Of a stretch of 64,000 nucleotides of DNA, positions 1 through 14,632 are shown in pieces. The notes under the pieces are model-generated. The model did no database searches. It was given only the letters and a program-made list of their open reading frames with translations, and was not told where the DNA came from. Source of the stretch: Atrichornis clamosus (lineage: Eukaryota; Chordata; Aves; Passeriformes; Menuridae); assembly GCA_013400975.1 (NCBI GenBank), contig WBMZ01010877.1, positions 62,001 through 126,000 of the forward strand. The letters run 5' to 3'. The position numbers and the translations under genes are program-made. How positions within the stretch are numbered: the stretch's first letter is position 1; every line of letters starts with the position of its first letter.

Positions 1-3000
1 TACTGGTGTTAAGTTTCAAATATTTTCTCATAATAAGCTACATGCCACCCGTGAAGATAGAAATTATGCTCAACAAAGCGCATAATTTCCAGTTATGAAA
101 GAAGTACTATTGTTTCTATAATCAGAACATGAGATGTGAGATGAGTTAGAGCTGATTTTACAAGCCCACATTTTATCAGAGTAAAAATTCAAAATAAAGT
201 CTTTCATATGTAATTACAAAGTAAAAAAATTTAATGACCTTTTTTCTTTGTTTTTATGATGTCAGCTAGTATACTTGGTATAATAGTTTAAATTTTACAG
301 AGGGATGGAGATTACTTTCATTTCGTATAACTTTTCATTATTTTGTCTTGATTTTTTTAATGTTTTTATCAAAAAATTGTGCTGTGGAAATCAGTCCATC
401 ATTAACCATATCCTCAGCTTTAAAAATTAAAGCTCTCTTAGATGGCAGGAATGAGCAAAAATAACTTTTAGAAAAAATGATGCAGAATTTCTTAGCATAC
501 TCCAGGAGCATAAGCTACAGTAAATCCAACAAGACTGTGGTACCAGTTGCTTACCATCTCATTCTTTCCCATCAAACTATTAGACATTTGATCCAATTAA
601 TTAGTCAACTCTGTAACAAAGATTCATTGAAATGACAAAATTATATTTTAGGTCGTGTTCTAGGTTCTTCAGTATTATTATTTTGTGCATGAAATGAAGT
701 TTGTTTAAGACAGAATAAAAGCCACCTCTGAGTGATGGAGAATAAAGTATCATTAAACACTTTAGTTGCCAGTAAGTCAAGGTGTACTGATGCCCCATTT
801 CCCAGCTCATCATGATATGTACAATGTATAATCTGACAGCTGAAATGCTTTAATAATTCCAAAGACTTACACTAAACTGCATAAACTGCTCTTACAAGAA
901 TACTGTATTTTGTTGATCCCATTTAATTTTTGTGCTTGTCATATTTAAAGGGGTTATGAATTTTAATGACAAAAGTAAGATACCTCTTAGTTTCAGACAT
1001 TTCATGGCTTTTGATGTCAGAAGAAACCTCAAGATATTGTTCTATTCCCTGTATAAGAATATTAACAAAGGTCCAAAATTGTTATTTGTGATATACACAA
1101 CAGCTTACAAGAAGAATCAAAGACTAGTTAAGTGGTTGTTCTCACTAGTCAAAAATAGTACAAACAGGTTTATTTCAGCTTAAAAGAAAAAAGAAAATAT
1201 TTCTAATATATAAGCATAGAAAGGAAAATAATGTAATCAGATGGGTCCTTTGAATCTTCTTAGTACAGCACAAATTCTTCTGACTGTAGTCATTTAATTT
1301 TCAGCCATTTCCGGGGTAATATGACTTGCTTTCAGACAAATTGCCAAGTGAGTCCTGAAAGGTGTGAGCACTACTGAGCAGTGGGATCTTTATTTATTTC
1401 CAAGAGCCACCAGCCTTTCAGCTGTCCTGGTCCCCAGGAGACAACTGGTGAAAGGGCAACCAAAAACTGAATGCTAAATTCTGAAGAAAAGGAGCTTGAG
1501 TTGGCCAGTGTCTTTCATGTTTCTTTTTCATATTTTTATAGTCTTGTAAGGAAATACAAGACTATGATTTCATCTTCAATTCTTGTGAGTGTGTGCACTT
1601 CTGGCCCGTTTGAAGTGCATCTTTGAGGTGTCATTTTTGTTTGACCTGACAAAAGTTATAAGTGAACTTTAAGGCACTTCACTGTGAAATGCAAACACAT
1701 AGAGATAGTCTTGGTAGTAAAACTGAGGATTAAACAGGGAAAGAAAAGGAAGGGACATGACAGAGATGGAGAAGAGAAGCAGCTCACTGGGAGGAATAAG
1801 AATTACTTATAGGAAATTAACTACATCCTTCCTGGCAAAAGCCTGATAAGGTTGTGGGCATGGGTGGAAGAAGATGAGACACAAACAAATGCAAGAACAT
1901 CACACACAAGTAATTCTAACAATAAATATTTCTGAGCCTTCCACCTTCTCCTCCTGTTCTTTGTAATTTCACTGACTTATCTTTGCATTAAAAAAATCTA
2001 ATTAGATAGTGAGGAGTAGCACATTAATTAACAGATAAACTAACAGTATTAAACAACAATAGTCTAGAAGCTGACTCTGGTCTTTCTAATTAGCTCTCTC
2101 AGCGTGAAGTAGGAAATGCAACTAACATAACAATATAATATAAAGGGCAAGAGGGCCAATTATGCTGGTAGACAGTGAAGAAAAAAAGACGCAGGAGGAA
2201 AAAAACCCCTGAAACACCACTTATGCTCAGTGATCTATAACTGCTCCATGAGTTGCACTAAGATTATAACAGATTTATATTCAGCATATTTTATCGGTTC
2301 TAATGTCATCCATATTTCTTGGTCTCAAAGAGTCGAATAGCAGGGGTCAAAATGTTGTCTTTGTGTTGTCCTAATTAAGATGAGAGCTGTATAATTATTT
2401 ATTTAGGCAGTTAGGCAAAATGTTTCTTCCTATTCGCTTTGTAGAACTGAGCTGGTCTTGGTATACCAGTAGGTTCCTTTTTATTTCAAGGTATTTCAAG
2501 TTTCTCTTTAAAGTTTTGTATTTCTTTTATATTGTTTTGCTGTTTCATTTTTATATTTAACTGCTTAAAGTTCCATGAAAAAGGATTGAGCCTGAAAGCT
2601 TTTATGTATGTGAAGAACATACACTAGCTGAGAAATGCCCAGCAAGTTCAGTGAGATTTTTGCCATTTGTACCTTAGTCAATGAGAAACTAGTATTGCAA
2701 ATATTAACTCACAAGCTGGATACTACACTTTCACACATCCTTTGGGCAAGAAACAGGCTACAAAACTGACCTGCCCATCATGTTCTGAAGACATGTGGCA
2801 TATGTAGAAGAATAAAAAAAAGGTCTGTTTCCTCTCATTGATGTTCAAAAGAACCTGGAGTGTCCTGTCTTTAATTTAAAATTTAATTTATCTTGCAGCT
2901 CTTACAGTATGAACCAAGTCTAAATATGTTACCAAATCATTTTATACAAAGCCTATAAAAGAAAGGATAGATAATTTGACAGTACTTGCTTTTGCTAATG

Positions 3001-6000
3001 AGGCAATATATTTGTTGTCTCTCTCTAAAGGTATACTAAATATTGGTATTTTTAAATTGTTTATTTCATCTGTTTAGAAGAAATACAGAGCTGTCCTTAA
3101 AATAATAGAAGACAATAAAAGTTGCCTGTAGGATTGTGAGAGACTAAGAATCTTTGTTTATGCTAAGGATATTTTGCACTAAACAAAATATATAAAATTT
3201 GTCGTAACATAGATACTAACATAGGATATCAGCAGATATGTTTGAAAGCACTGCTATTGCAGAGTGATCAACTCTAAAATTCAAAGCAATACTGGTGCTA
3301 CTGGAGCTGAAATAACTTTGGTAGTGATGGGATTTTCTTGTAATAATTCTTCAGTGTAGACAAGGTCACCCGAAGCAGTTTAAGCACCTTTAAATGAAAA
3401 GAGTGTGCAGTCCATTTGATCTCCCCTTGGCTTTAATTACACCTGCCTGCACAGCAATGCCCTAAGGGATCAAGGATCTTTCCAAGAAAACATTCTAAGA
3501 ACTTAAAAAGCTACTACCAGGAGGAACCATCCTTATTAAAATAAGTTAGTGGAATGGGTATGGGTTGAGTTGTTTTGATTGTAGTTGGTTTTGCTGGTTT
3601 TAACTTTTATTATGTCTTTTCTTTAAAAATAAAAAGCTGAAAATAAATTCAGTGAGGAGTTTTGGGTGGGTTTTTTTGTTTTTTTCTTGTTTTTGTTTTT
3701 TGGTAGAAAAAGATTAAGAATTAAAATTCAATAGGAACTGGGGGCCTAAGACCTTGTAAGTTTATTATTTTCAGTATAGCTAAAGATTTTTTCCCCCAAA
3801 GGCCATCAGGTAATGGAGGGATACTCTACTGTTGTAACAGAGTTCACAGACTACTGAAGAGCTCTTACACACCCAGGCATTTCACTATAGAGTCTTCCTA
3901 CTTTTTGCAGTTAATAGAAGATTGCTATGTATTGAAAGACTACCTCTTTGAAAACGTTTCACTCTCCAGAATTGTCCCAGCAGTAGTTTGGTGTCTGTTA
4001 AGCTAAGCAGAAAAAAATGGTGGTTCAGTTCCACATGATGTGATATCTCAGGTATGGCAGAAATAGCAGTCATTTGCAAACTCCTTAATTAACTGGGACT
4101 GGCAGTGTGTGTCAGTAGGTTTTTTTCTCTGCAAAATTCTTTCCTCACTGTCATAAGAACCCTTACAGCATTCTGAAAAAAAAAGTATGCATGCCTGTTA
4201 CCTTTTGTTCTCGTTGTGTTTATTCCTCATTGCAAGTCAGCCTGACTTCCCACAGAGGCTCCATTCCCTGGAGGGGGAAATACTGCTTTCATGCAATGCT
4301 GAGAGTAGTGCATTTCTCTGGGAGTTCACAGCTGTTTATCAAAAACATAAGCAAAAAGATTCATAATTCATTCCAAAACAAAAGCTATCAATATAAGCTG
4401 GTTTATATCCTTATTTCTTTCTCGGCCTCCAAAAACTCAAGATTGCTTCCCGAGCAGTTTTAGGATGTGTAGTTTGGGTGTCCTCCTTCCTTGGGCTTTG
4501 ATTTCTAACCAGATTCATATTCTGTAAAAGTGTGGACAGTCTTTCCATTATTTAATGCTCAGGCAAGCAGAAGAGCAGAGAATGAAACACGATCCTGGCA
4601 AAGAGCCGCACAGGATGAAGAAACAAAAGAAAATGAACAGTGTTATACAGACTATTTCTGTTAGAAGGCACTGAACTGTCGCTTTTCAACAAAGTTTAGC
4701 AGTTATAAGAGAGCGTTCTTTTTCTGACCAAAAAATCATTCTCTTTGAAGCCTGGTAATGTGCACCAGTCTACCCAGTTTCAAGATGCCAACGACACAGA
4801 ACTGTTTACCTAAGGCAATGATGTTGGACCAGAGTAATTCCAGACCTACCAAGATGCAAACACAGACATGCATACATACACCAGGACTGCACTGCACATA
4901 TAATTTTCTTTGTTCATGAATACAGTATATAACATTTTTGGCATTGTTTGAGGGTGTTTGCTTGTTCGATTTGAAAATGAAAATAAAATTAAATATGCAG
5001 ATTGTGTAAAACTACCTTTAAATGTTACTCATCAGAGCAAGTAGCTTTTTGGTTTTTTAGGAAAACAAATGAGTCATTTGTTACATGAAGAGTTTTTACT
5101 CAATAAGGGATTTTTTTCATCCTATTTGTAATTAAGTATAAATGATAACTCCTCTTCTTTTGCTAAAAATTAAATATTTTATACATTTCTTGTTTCTACG
5201 ATACTGCCTTGTTGATTGTAAATTCTCAATTAGCAATTCTTACATTTTGATGAAAAATGTCAGAATTTACTGAGCTGTAATCCATAAATAAAAATTAAAG
5301 ATCATTTCAGTACCTCTGTAAAAGTTAAGGGTTTGATTTTTTCAGTGGATTCTTAGTAGCTTGTGAAGAGAATTTGTAAATTTTTTTATTAAATTATTGT
5401 ATCACAGTAGAATAGTGATCAATGAGTTTATTCAAGACTAGGATTTTGTAAGCAGAAAAAAGCAGTGGAGATAGTCTTGGAGGGGTATTTTTTTTTAAAC
5501 ATGCATGAGTCCTCCATTTTTTCAGAAGATGGCCCTTTGTTATAAATTGTATTTGTTATGAAAATGTCTGCTTGGGTAACAGTTTTCAAACTGATGTAAA
5601 TGCATAGGAACCTGATTACAATTTTGTATTTACATATAATGGTTTATTTTTTTCCTATTGATTTCTGACAGAGTAGATTGTTCTTAATGCTTTTGAACAT
5701 CAAAGACACATGCCTGTAAGTACTTATGCATTGACCCCCAAATCACTATTTCAGAATTTATTTTGCCTATCAAGAGAAAAAGAGTCAAATGTATGTTTAC
5801 ATTTTCTTTCCATAAAAAAGAATTTATGCATAGAGTTGTCTTTGTTAAGTAGGTAAAAGTCTAATCCTTCACTGGTATTAGTGATTAAAAACATGATTTC
5901 TGAAAGAACATGTTAAGAAAGTCTGGAAACTGACTTGAGATGTTCTGCTGCTTCAGCAATACTTTCATTAGGGAAAATGCTTGGACAAGAGAAACAACAG

Positions 6001-7246
6001 TACTGCCTGCACAAAGAGTTATTGCATGCACAAACTTAACATGGATTTCTCTACTGAGGTTTCATATTTTAAAATATACTGACAGTAGTATCTGCATTTA
6101 TATTGGCATTGATTTTTTGTTTGACTATACTGCTACACAGAGAGAAAGAGTTCACAGAACTTGTGTCCACACTTGTTACCTTGGTTAGAATTTTTCTCTT
6201 TTGATAAAGTCTTCTCCCATACTTTAAGTCATTCTCCCATACACATGTAACAATAAATTGTTAAACCCAAAAGGAAGTCATTTTCCTTTACAAAACCAAT
6301 CCATGTTATGTGTGTATGCAATATGTGTCTATCACATTACATATTACTTTGTATTCCAGTGTAGTAAACCAAGAGAGACCTGTCTGCTACGTGCTTTACC
6401 TATTTGATTTGTTCTAAACTGTGTTGTCCGGATAAAGCGTGAAAAATTACCTTCAAACACCAGATCCATCACAGCCAAATCAGTAGGGAAAATTTCGATG
6501 AATGCCTTCTTCCAGCACAAAGGAAGGGCAGTTTTCAGCAAGAAAATTTCCTTTTACACATTTAAGTTTTAAGAAAGCATCTTCCTTTTTATTCATATGT
6601 AGCATTAATTGCTTCATGATTGAAGTGAGCATTATATGAATCTGGAATGAGTTGTCCATAAATGCTTGCATGCATTTCTTACCCACCCGGAACAACCTTC
6701 AGTGTTATCCTCCCTTTGCTAATTAAACATAATCAATTATAGCCCAAGCAGGGGCTATGAAATTTCATCCATTGTGTGAACATGAGTATTTGCTGTAGTA
6801 ACAACCACTAACATTCAGAACTGATTAAAATATTTTTAAGAATCAGATACATGTTTTTTTAAATGATTGTTGGCAAATAATTTCATTAATTCCATCATCT
6901 GAAAAAATCTTGCATAATTTGAAGACTGAAAGAAAACGTTTTTTCAAATCATTTGCAAACATAGTTTTGGTTGCCTCTATTAACAGAATGATGGTCCCAA
7001 AAAGAAAAAAATGCTCCCATCTGAAAGAAAAGCTATATGTATGCTGTTATGCAGACTCCCTTTATTTTTGGAAAAAAGTAAAATTTAACAGGTTTTGGTG
7101 ACCTTACTTTTCTTGGAGATATATTCTTACAATATTTTGAGCCATCCAGACATTTCAAACCAACTAACCAAAAATGCCATTTCCTTCCCTTACTTAATCG
7201 GCTCCTCTATTAAACAACAGGTTTAACTTTTATTTCCTCAATTTTT

Positions 7247-7430
7247 AAGCAATAGGTTCAGATTCTAGTGTCAGTATTTACTGAATGCAAGGAAGGCTTC
7301 TGGCTTCTGAAGTAACTCTAGAAATAAAGCTGCTTGACTGGTCAGTCTTGTGTACCTTACTTTAGAGACAAACACTACAAATATATTTGAGGAAACAAAG
7401 CAATAGGTTTAGATTCTAGTGTCAGTATTT
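7247..7430. repeat. Pair of 33-bp direct repeats
   Basis: A 33-bp segment at 7247-7279 recurs at 7398-7430 with a single C/T difference. The core reads AATAGGTT(C/T)AGATTCTAG and ends GTCAGTATTT. The copies are offset by 151 bp. The bases on either side of the two copies do not resemble each other, so this is not one larger tandem duplication. I do not recognise the unit as part of a known element. Confidence 0.85.
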
Positions 7431-10400
7431 CCTTTAGAGTTTGAAAACTTAAATGAAATTAACCCATTAGTACTGAAAAAGCAAATCAGTAGTTGTGGAT
7501 GGAGAATTGAAATTATAACAGTAGTGTACTTCAATATTTTTGATTGTAAGTATTGAACCTGTTGCATGTTAATTTTTGTTCACTGGATGTGAGCAAGTTC
7601 CTCACACACTTCCTGAGAAGAAACCCTTCATCTTTCTGTCTTTCTTTAGATTTTAGTGATGGAGAATAATACAGAGTTGAGAAGACTGAATTGCTGCCAC
7701 TGACTGAGCACTGAATTGCATGGTACAATTCCTAAGGGAGGAACAGCCATTCACACAGCTGAGATACCCTAAGCAAACTCATGCTGAAGAGGCTGTTCTG
7801 GCAAGTGGGGAATTTGAAGATCTTAAACTCTGCAACACCAGCAAATCTTGAGTTGTAAAGTCTGCTAAAAGTTATGGATAAGTCACATCTGGCCGTAGGG
7901 AGGGAGACAAAATGTATCACTGACCTTGGAAAGTGCAGCCTGATAAACACAAGGAAAATCACTTGCCAGTAAAAACAAATCTTTTATTTCCTGATTCAGA
8001 TCAGGAAAAAAGGTGAAAACCGAGTTAACTGAAACTCAGTGCTTCTGGCAGAATAAAATATGCAAATAAGCTCTGAGGACGTGGGTTGTACTAGGTGATT
8101 TCTAGAGATGTCTTTGAGCCATCATGATTTTGTGATTATGTGCTCTTACCTGCTGTATTTCTTGTTACAGAGAGCAAAACCATTTTTTCCCTCTCAGGGA
8201 ACTAGCTCACTTTATACTGCTATAATGCAATTTAAGCATTTCATATTGCTGTATATTGAATCATTCAGGGATTTTCTTTCTGTGGAGTGTAAGCAGTGTT
8301 GTAAGTGATGCTGATGCAGTATTAGATCTTTAAAATTTTACTAATTGTTGTTCAAATACAGCACTCATACATTTAAAATTGATAACTGTATGCCCTATTA
8401 CACCTTAATTCTTGGGGTCTGCTTACATGTTAAATTATTAGACGTTCAAGGAACCAAAGCAGAACTTAATCAATGTAAATCATCTGAAAATAAAGCTTTG
8501 ACTCATAACCTTGAATATGAGTAAGGCTTTTTAATTGAACACACTAAAATTAATGCAGAGGATAGAAAAACACTGGATTCAGCCACCATTAAGTTCACAC
8601 TTGATCCACGTGCAACAGTGTTTGGGGCACAAATTTTATGGCTTACAATGTGGAAAACCATACATTTTCTTACATCACAATGTGCAAGATGATATTGAGT
8701 AAGGAGTACAGCAGAGTTATGGATGATATTAGACATGTTGGATGTTAGGCAGAAGATGAAATTACTTATCTTGAATTATCTGCCCAAAATCAAGTTCCAG
8801 TGGTGTTCTTTTCCTATGCTGTGCTAAACACAAGGTATTTGTCTTTGATTAATTTGGAAATAAAGCAGTGAAACTGCATAAATGTCCAAAGTTGTTCTTC
8901 TATCATTTATGCTAGGGGATTTTCCTCTATTTTGAACTGAAATACAGTAGCTGAAAATAGAAATATGTTCTATTTTCTGTTTCCTTAAAATAACTTGGTA
9001 CACCAAGATGGAATTTGTAGCAGCAGACTGACAGTTGGAAAAAAGGAAAGACTACGCATCTATTAGAAATGGGTTTCAGTGGCACACATTTTTCTGCCTT
9101 AGGCAATAGTGAGTTTACTCACTAGAATAAATGCTAGTATGCCCTGGCCTAAACTGTCTCAGTCTTGCACTCCTTTCTCTTCATAGTCAACTGCAAAAGT
9201 TTGAATGACAATTGTGAGATTTTTGCTGTGTGAGATTTAACTGAGTATGAGCTCTTGAAACTGTACATGCTCCATATTCCTTAACCATTGTGTATGCAGC
9301 TCACTTTGAAAGTTCAGTTTAAATATGAATTCCATGGTTGGAAGAAGTAAAGAATATGTGTTTGAGAGTGGTTATGTGACTAGAGGATATGGAACATGAG
9401 TTAGAAATGAGAATTTGGTCTTCAGTAATGAGTGTTCTGAGTGCATCTGAGTGCATGAAAAGACATGGAAAGATTGAATGATTGAATTGGGTGGCATCAA
9501 CACAAAAATAAATCAAAAAGAGAAATTCTAAAACAGTATTTTGTAGGTCAACTATGTGTCTTCCTGTTTTCATGTGGCTGTAAACATTAAAACCAGGGCT
9601 CCAGCTAGTCATCCATTTCCTTAATGTTTTAATAGATTGTCTTGTCCATTTTGTAGCCCATTTATTCACTGAGTAAATTGAGTGTAAATGTTGTAAGACA
9701 TCGTGCAACTTCTTTCTTTTCTGTAGTTTTTTCCATCAAGTAATGAGTGAGCTCAGCAGTGTAATAAGGATTGAGACATGTTTTGGCCATTTACTGTGCA
9801 AGAGTCAGAACTGTCCTTTTTTATTGACCCGGAGCTCTTGTGATTTACTTTTTTAATAAACAGAGAAAACATTACTAGAGGCTAGCTGTTTCCAAGTAAA
9901 TTAAGTCCTTTACTGTACCTGGATTCAGAGTTTAATTATATACTTTAGTGTTCCCATTGAGATCTAATGTGAAATGACGGATTCCAAAATGAAGAACAGA
10001 GCTAAATGTATTTACGATTGCGAGGAATGTTTCTGGCTTGTAAATCAGCATGATAAAATACAAAAGCAGAGTTTCTTTAGAATAGTTGAATTATGCATAT
10101 AGTTTAACCAAATTTATATTAAAGTACCATAGCTAGAGAATAGTAAATCATAGAAAACATTTTGCTACTTTTAGTGCATAATTGCAAAGAGGCAGAATTT
10201 TAATTTTTAAAATCATGAATGAAGCTTGCAATGCTATACATATGAAAACTTTTCAAAACATAAAAACTCATGTATTAAACTTCTTCTCTTTTGTCCATTC
10301 AGTGAATAATATTATACTATGGCCTGGAAAATTACCAATTAAACATGATTGTTACACCCAGAAACACTGCTTTTGGTAAAAGGGAATGATGTTCTGACTT

Positions 10401-11234
10401 ACCAACCCTCACTTTATCAGTGATGAAGGCAAATGATGTTCATGCTAGTATAACTTTGAAATGAAGAAAACACAGTTTAATTTGCACCTTATAGTTCAAA
10501 GGCAGTTAAAAATACCCAGCTCTTCAAGCTCAGGATTCACCAGGTCTTTATAACAGCCTTCAATTTTATTTCCTAATTTGAATTTTAGCTATTTAATAAA
10601 ATTATTTTAAAGACAAGTGTGCTACAACAGTAAGATCAGTTATATTCTCAGAACAAAATGCTTAAGTTAAAAAGCCTTACTTATAGAGTATTACTACAAT
10701 ATACAGGTAAGATTAGAGATTTTCTGGTTTGAAAAAAAATGAGCTTCATTGTTCATGCAAATAAATAATTGAAATTAGGCAGAGCAACACATTTTCATGA
10801 AAGTTCTATTTTTCTTTTATGCTCAATCTCTTTTCTTCTCTAGGAATAGACTTTTTCAAATAGGCTGTATCTCTTAGTGTGCATTTGAATTGACTTTCTG
10901 AAGTCACAAAGCAGAGCAGATTGTGGAAGGAACAGTTTTTATCTTAGTAGTTTGTGGGGACACACACATATACACACATGGGGACACAGAACAACTTTTA
11001 GCCATGGTCGTTATATTACATTTCTTTGTATTGTTTTGCTTCCTTTTTATTTTTCTTCTACTGCTTTTTCATTTCACTTATTGCATTTGTTTCTTATTAG
11101 ACAGAAAATTATGAGAGACAAAGAACCACATATTTATAGATATTTACACAAGAGCTAGAAAAATCAGTAGTAGTATACCAGCATTATACTAACAATGATA
11201 ATAATAGGAAAAAAGTCTGTGTTTTGAAATTCAG

Positions 11235-11247
11235 AAAAAAAAAAAAA
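11235..11247. repeat. A13 homopolymer
   Basis: A run of 13 adenines in intron 4. No retroposed element can be recognised next to it, so it is a simple repeat. Confidence 0.9.
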
Positions 11248-11984
11248 GTACCAATTGCTTTTGATATATCCTCAGCGGATATTGTACTCAGAAATTGGCA
11301 AAGTATTCTCACCACCTTAGGGAATACTTCCTCACAGATTTATTTGGAAAGTTTCTGGCAGGTACATAAAATATAAGAGTAAAGTTTGTGTCATTTACCC
11401 AAGAATTGAGTTAAAAATACTGGTTGACAAAACACTCTTTGCTACTTTGATACTATATTGCCATATATACATTGTATCTAATGTAAAGAAAAGAAAGGAA
11501 AATGTTCCACACCTCCTAGCAAAGGTATTTTTATTCTTTAACGCATTGACGTCACTTGACAGATAACAACAGAATTCAGATTCAATGCAATGGAAACTAA
11601 GCATGCAACAGAACTTAAGATTGATTTTTCCTTCACTATGTACTTCTAGAATATGAAGAAGCATACATTATTGTATATGCAAGACACACCTGCATCTGTA
11701 TTAGATTTTCTTTTTTTTTCTTTGTGGCAGGTGCATTGGCTTTTGAAAAGGAGAGTGACGGCAGTGTCAGCTCTGCTGTAGCAGACTTCAAGCCAGAGCC
11801 GCCCATGTCCTTACAGCCGGGTTGTAGTGCCTGAAGGCAGTGTTCAGACACGGCACCTTTGGCTCTCTGCCTCATTGTAAGGAAACATAAAAGAGGAGGC
11901 AACCTTTTGACTGCTGTGCTGGGCCACGGCTTCCTCATTTTTTTTTTGGTGAAATGCGGTGTAGCAATGCATCTCCAACATGAG

Positions 11985-12008
11985 CTCAGCGAACTTAGTT
12001 CCGCTGAG
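11985..12008. repeat. GC-rich hairpin sequence in intron 4
   Basis: CTCAGCG at 11985-11991 pairs with CGCTGAG at 12002-12008. AACT at 11992-11995 pairs with AGTT at 11997-12000, leaving one bulged C at 12001. It lies at the end of a GC- and CpG-richer island (about 11730-12010) inside otherwise AT-rich intron. No function can be assigned. Confidence 0.6.
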
Positions 12009-14606
12009 GCTTGAGCTACAAAGATTCCAGTGGCAAATTCAACATGCTATCATGCTGACAGGTTATGGAACTACTGAAAAAGACTAGGATTTTCTGAGCT
12101 AATTTCTGCATGTGTAGTTTTTTGTGAGTAATAACAAAATGCAGCGCTTTTTTTGGTATGATTTTGAGCCTTATCCCTTGCTTTGTTAGAAGAAAACATT
12201 TTTTTTGCTGTTAAAATATGTAAACAATACACTGTTTATGTGTTTTTGTTTCTCGTAATGATATTTTAGTACCCATGACTAATAGCTACAAGTGAAGCTA
12301 CAGATGTGGAATGCTTTAGCCCAGCCAGAGATGCTTTGATGAATCTCTGATATTTTCAGATGGTAAATGCTCAGTGTATGGTTAATACTATATTTGTGTA
12401 TGGTTATTGCTCTACTACTAGTACATCAAATGTAAGGCTCACATTATGGGATAAGAAAAGAATGCTAAGCATCTCTTTTCCTTAAAACTAATTCAGTCTA
12501 AACAATGGATGTAAGCAGATTAAATAATGGAGGAGAGATAACGAAGTGAGAAAATTTCATCTAAGGTCTCTGCGTGTCAGTAGTACAGAAGTTTTGTATC
12601 TTTAATCCCACTGAAATATTCTGTACAGGCTTTGAAGAGCCAATCATTCAGGGATCAGTAGCAATTTAAAAGTATGTGTACATATTAAATTTGCAATTTA
12701 TGTGGAGAAACATATTGCCATGGTTTTTGTTCACTGTATGGTAAACATTTTTCTGGAAAGCATTTTGCTGACCTGCTTTGTTCTGATCACTGTTATTCTA
12801 CTGTGTCTGGAAGCAGGGATTTTTTAGTAACTCCAGGCAGTACCTTGATCAAAGTTGCTAAGTAACTGTGCAGAAGTCCCAGTATTGAGTCTTTGTGAAT
12901 GAGCGCTTCTTCATTCTTAAAGTGCTGACACTGATAGTAGTTCTATTTCTTTCACAAGAAATGGAGGAAATGGAGAAGTTCTGAAGCTTGAGTCTGATTT
13001 GAGGCTGTTTCTTTAGAATTATTTAATAAATTATTCTGCAGCATCAAATAAAATATCTTCAAACAGATCTGATGCCCTGATCAAATTTTACCAAATCCTT
13101 CATGTAATCAAAAGTATAGGACAAAAGCACAGATAGGAAAACCTGTGGCTGGAGAATTCTTTTCCTTTGGGATTTGTGAATGGGGTCATATTTGCCACCC
13201 AATTTCCTGTCAATCTTTGCAAGGCTTTCTGACTTTATTAATTTTTAGAGGAAAATGGATTACGCGTTAAGTAATGAAATGGTTTTAATGTGGCATTTCG
13301 GACATATAGTGGGAGAAGGCCTAACACATCTCCCTAGCCAAATGGAAGTGGTGTTACATTTTTGTGTGTCAGCAGTGCTTTCCAATCAATCCGTATAATA
13401 GGAAATCTAGTAGGGCAGAAATCAAAGTGCAAGTAATCAGGTTTGTACTTCCTATTTCCATGTAATAAAAAAAAATAAAATGCTCAGGTTTTCTTCCCCT
13501 GTCTTTCTGCATTTTCTTCTCTTTCTCCCTCTTTTTTTCACTTTATCTTGTCTTATGAATGTTTTCTTCATTGCAGCAGTAGCCTCTGAGAACAGTCACT
13601 GAATGCAGGTGAACATACTTCATGTGATGGCTTAGTTCTCTTTCCTACTAATGCTGATAATTGAGTGGCTAAGGATGAGAAAAATTATATATTTACACTG
13701 CAATTATAGGAATTATATGGTTTACCGTCTGAGTACCATTCTGCACCGTGGTAATTATCATGATATTAAATAGCTGAGTGTCATCACAGAAGGAACACAA
13801 GTCATTACTAGAATCTACATGTGATAACTCTTAAACATAATTGCTATGTAATCTTCAGGTGATTGAATTATCATTTAGACCAATGTGCGTGCTGCCAGCA
13901 GAGCTATACATAAAAAAGCCCTGCCTAATCAAAGATTACTACTGTTTCTTTTTTAAATTGAATTATTTTCAAAACATGAAAATTCAGGGACAGGTTCCGG
14001 AAAAATTTTATTCAGCTTTGTTAAAGTGTGTAATATAAATTTTCTTTGATGAATAAGAACACCTATGCATAACTGCAACAATGACATAGAAACAAAAGTG
14101 ATACTTGCCTTTTCATGGGCATCTTGTTGTGAATAAACAAAACCACAGGGTCAAGACATTGTCCTAATCAACATTGGATCAGATACCTGACTGTTAAGGT
14201 AACTTTGTTACAGTATTTTTCTATCTATTTTATTTGTTTCTTATAAAAGGTAATCATTCCAGAAGTAATGGATTTACTTGAGTCATGATAACCCCACTTC
14301 TGAAATCCTATACTGTTGCTTCCGAATACATCTGTATCTATGCCCAACTAAATGTGTCCTCTTTCATGCTGATATCTTCTAAACTGATTTATTGCACCAC
14401 AAATACAACATACCATTTTGGTGTTTAATTTTGAGCTGATTCCCGTTCCTAGAATTTGTCATTCAGAAGAACCAGATCAGGCTGAAAGTTTTAGTTGCAC
14501 TTAAAGCTTGATATATATTTATTATTGAAATGTGCATTTTAAGTTGTGTTTTATAAAGAAAAGTGATATTTCTGATGTATATGGCTGCATTCTGACAAAA
14601 ATGAGG

Positions 14607-14632
14607 TATCCCACAGTAATAGTTGTGGGATA
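14607..14632. repeat. Hairpin, 9-bp perfect stem
   Basis: TATCCCACA at 14607-14615 is exactly complementary to TGTGGGATA at 14624-14632, with an 8-nt loop. G-T wobbles extend the stem slightly outward. CTGCA upstream (near 14585) and TGCAG downstream (near 14635) could add a second helix beyond an asymmetric internal loop. It is shorter than a typical microRNA precursor, and no RNA gene is claimed. Confidence 0.6.

Noticed and set aside
9319..9708. 129-codon minus-strand open frame
   Set aside because: No recognisable domain or motif, no splice or promoter context, and AT-rich intron composition. Frames of this size arise by chance in 64 kb.
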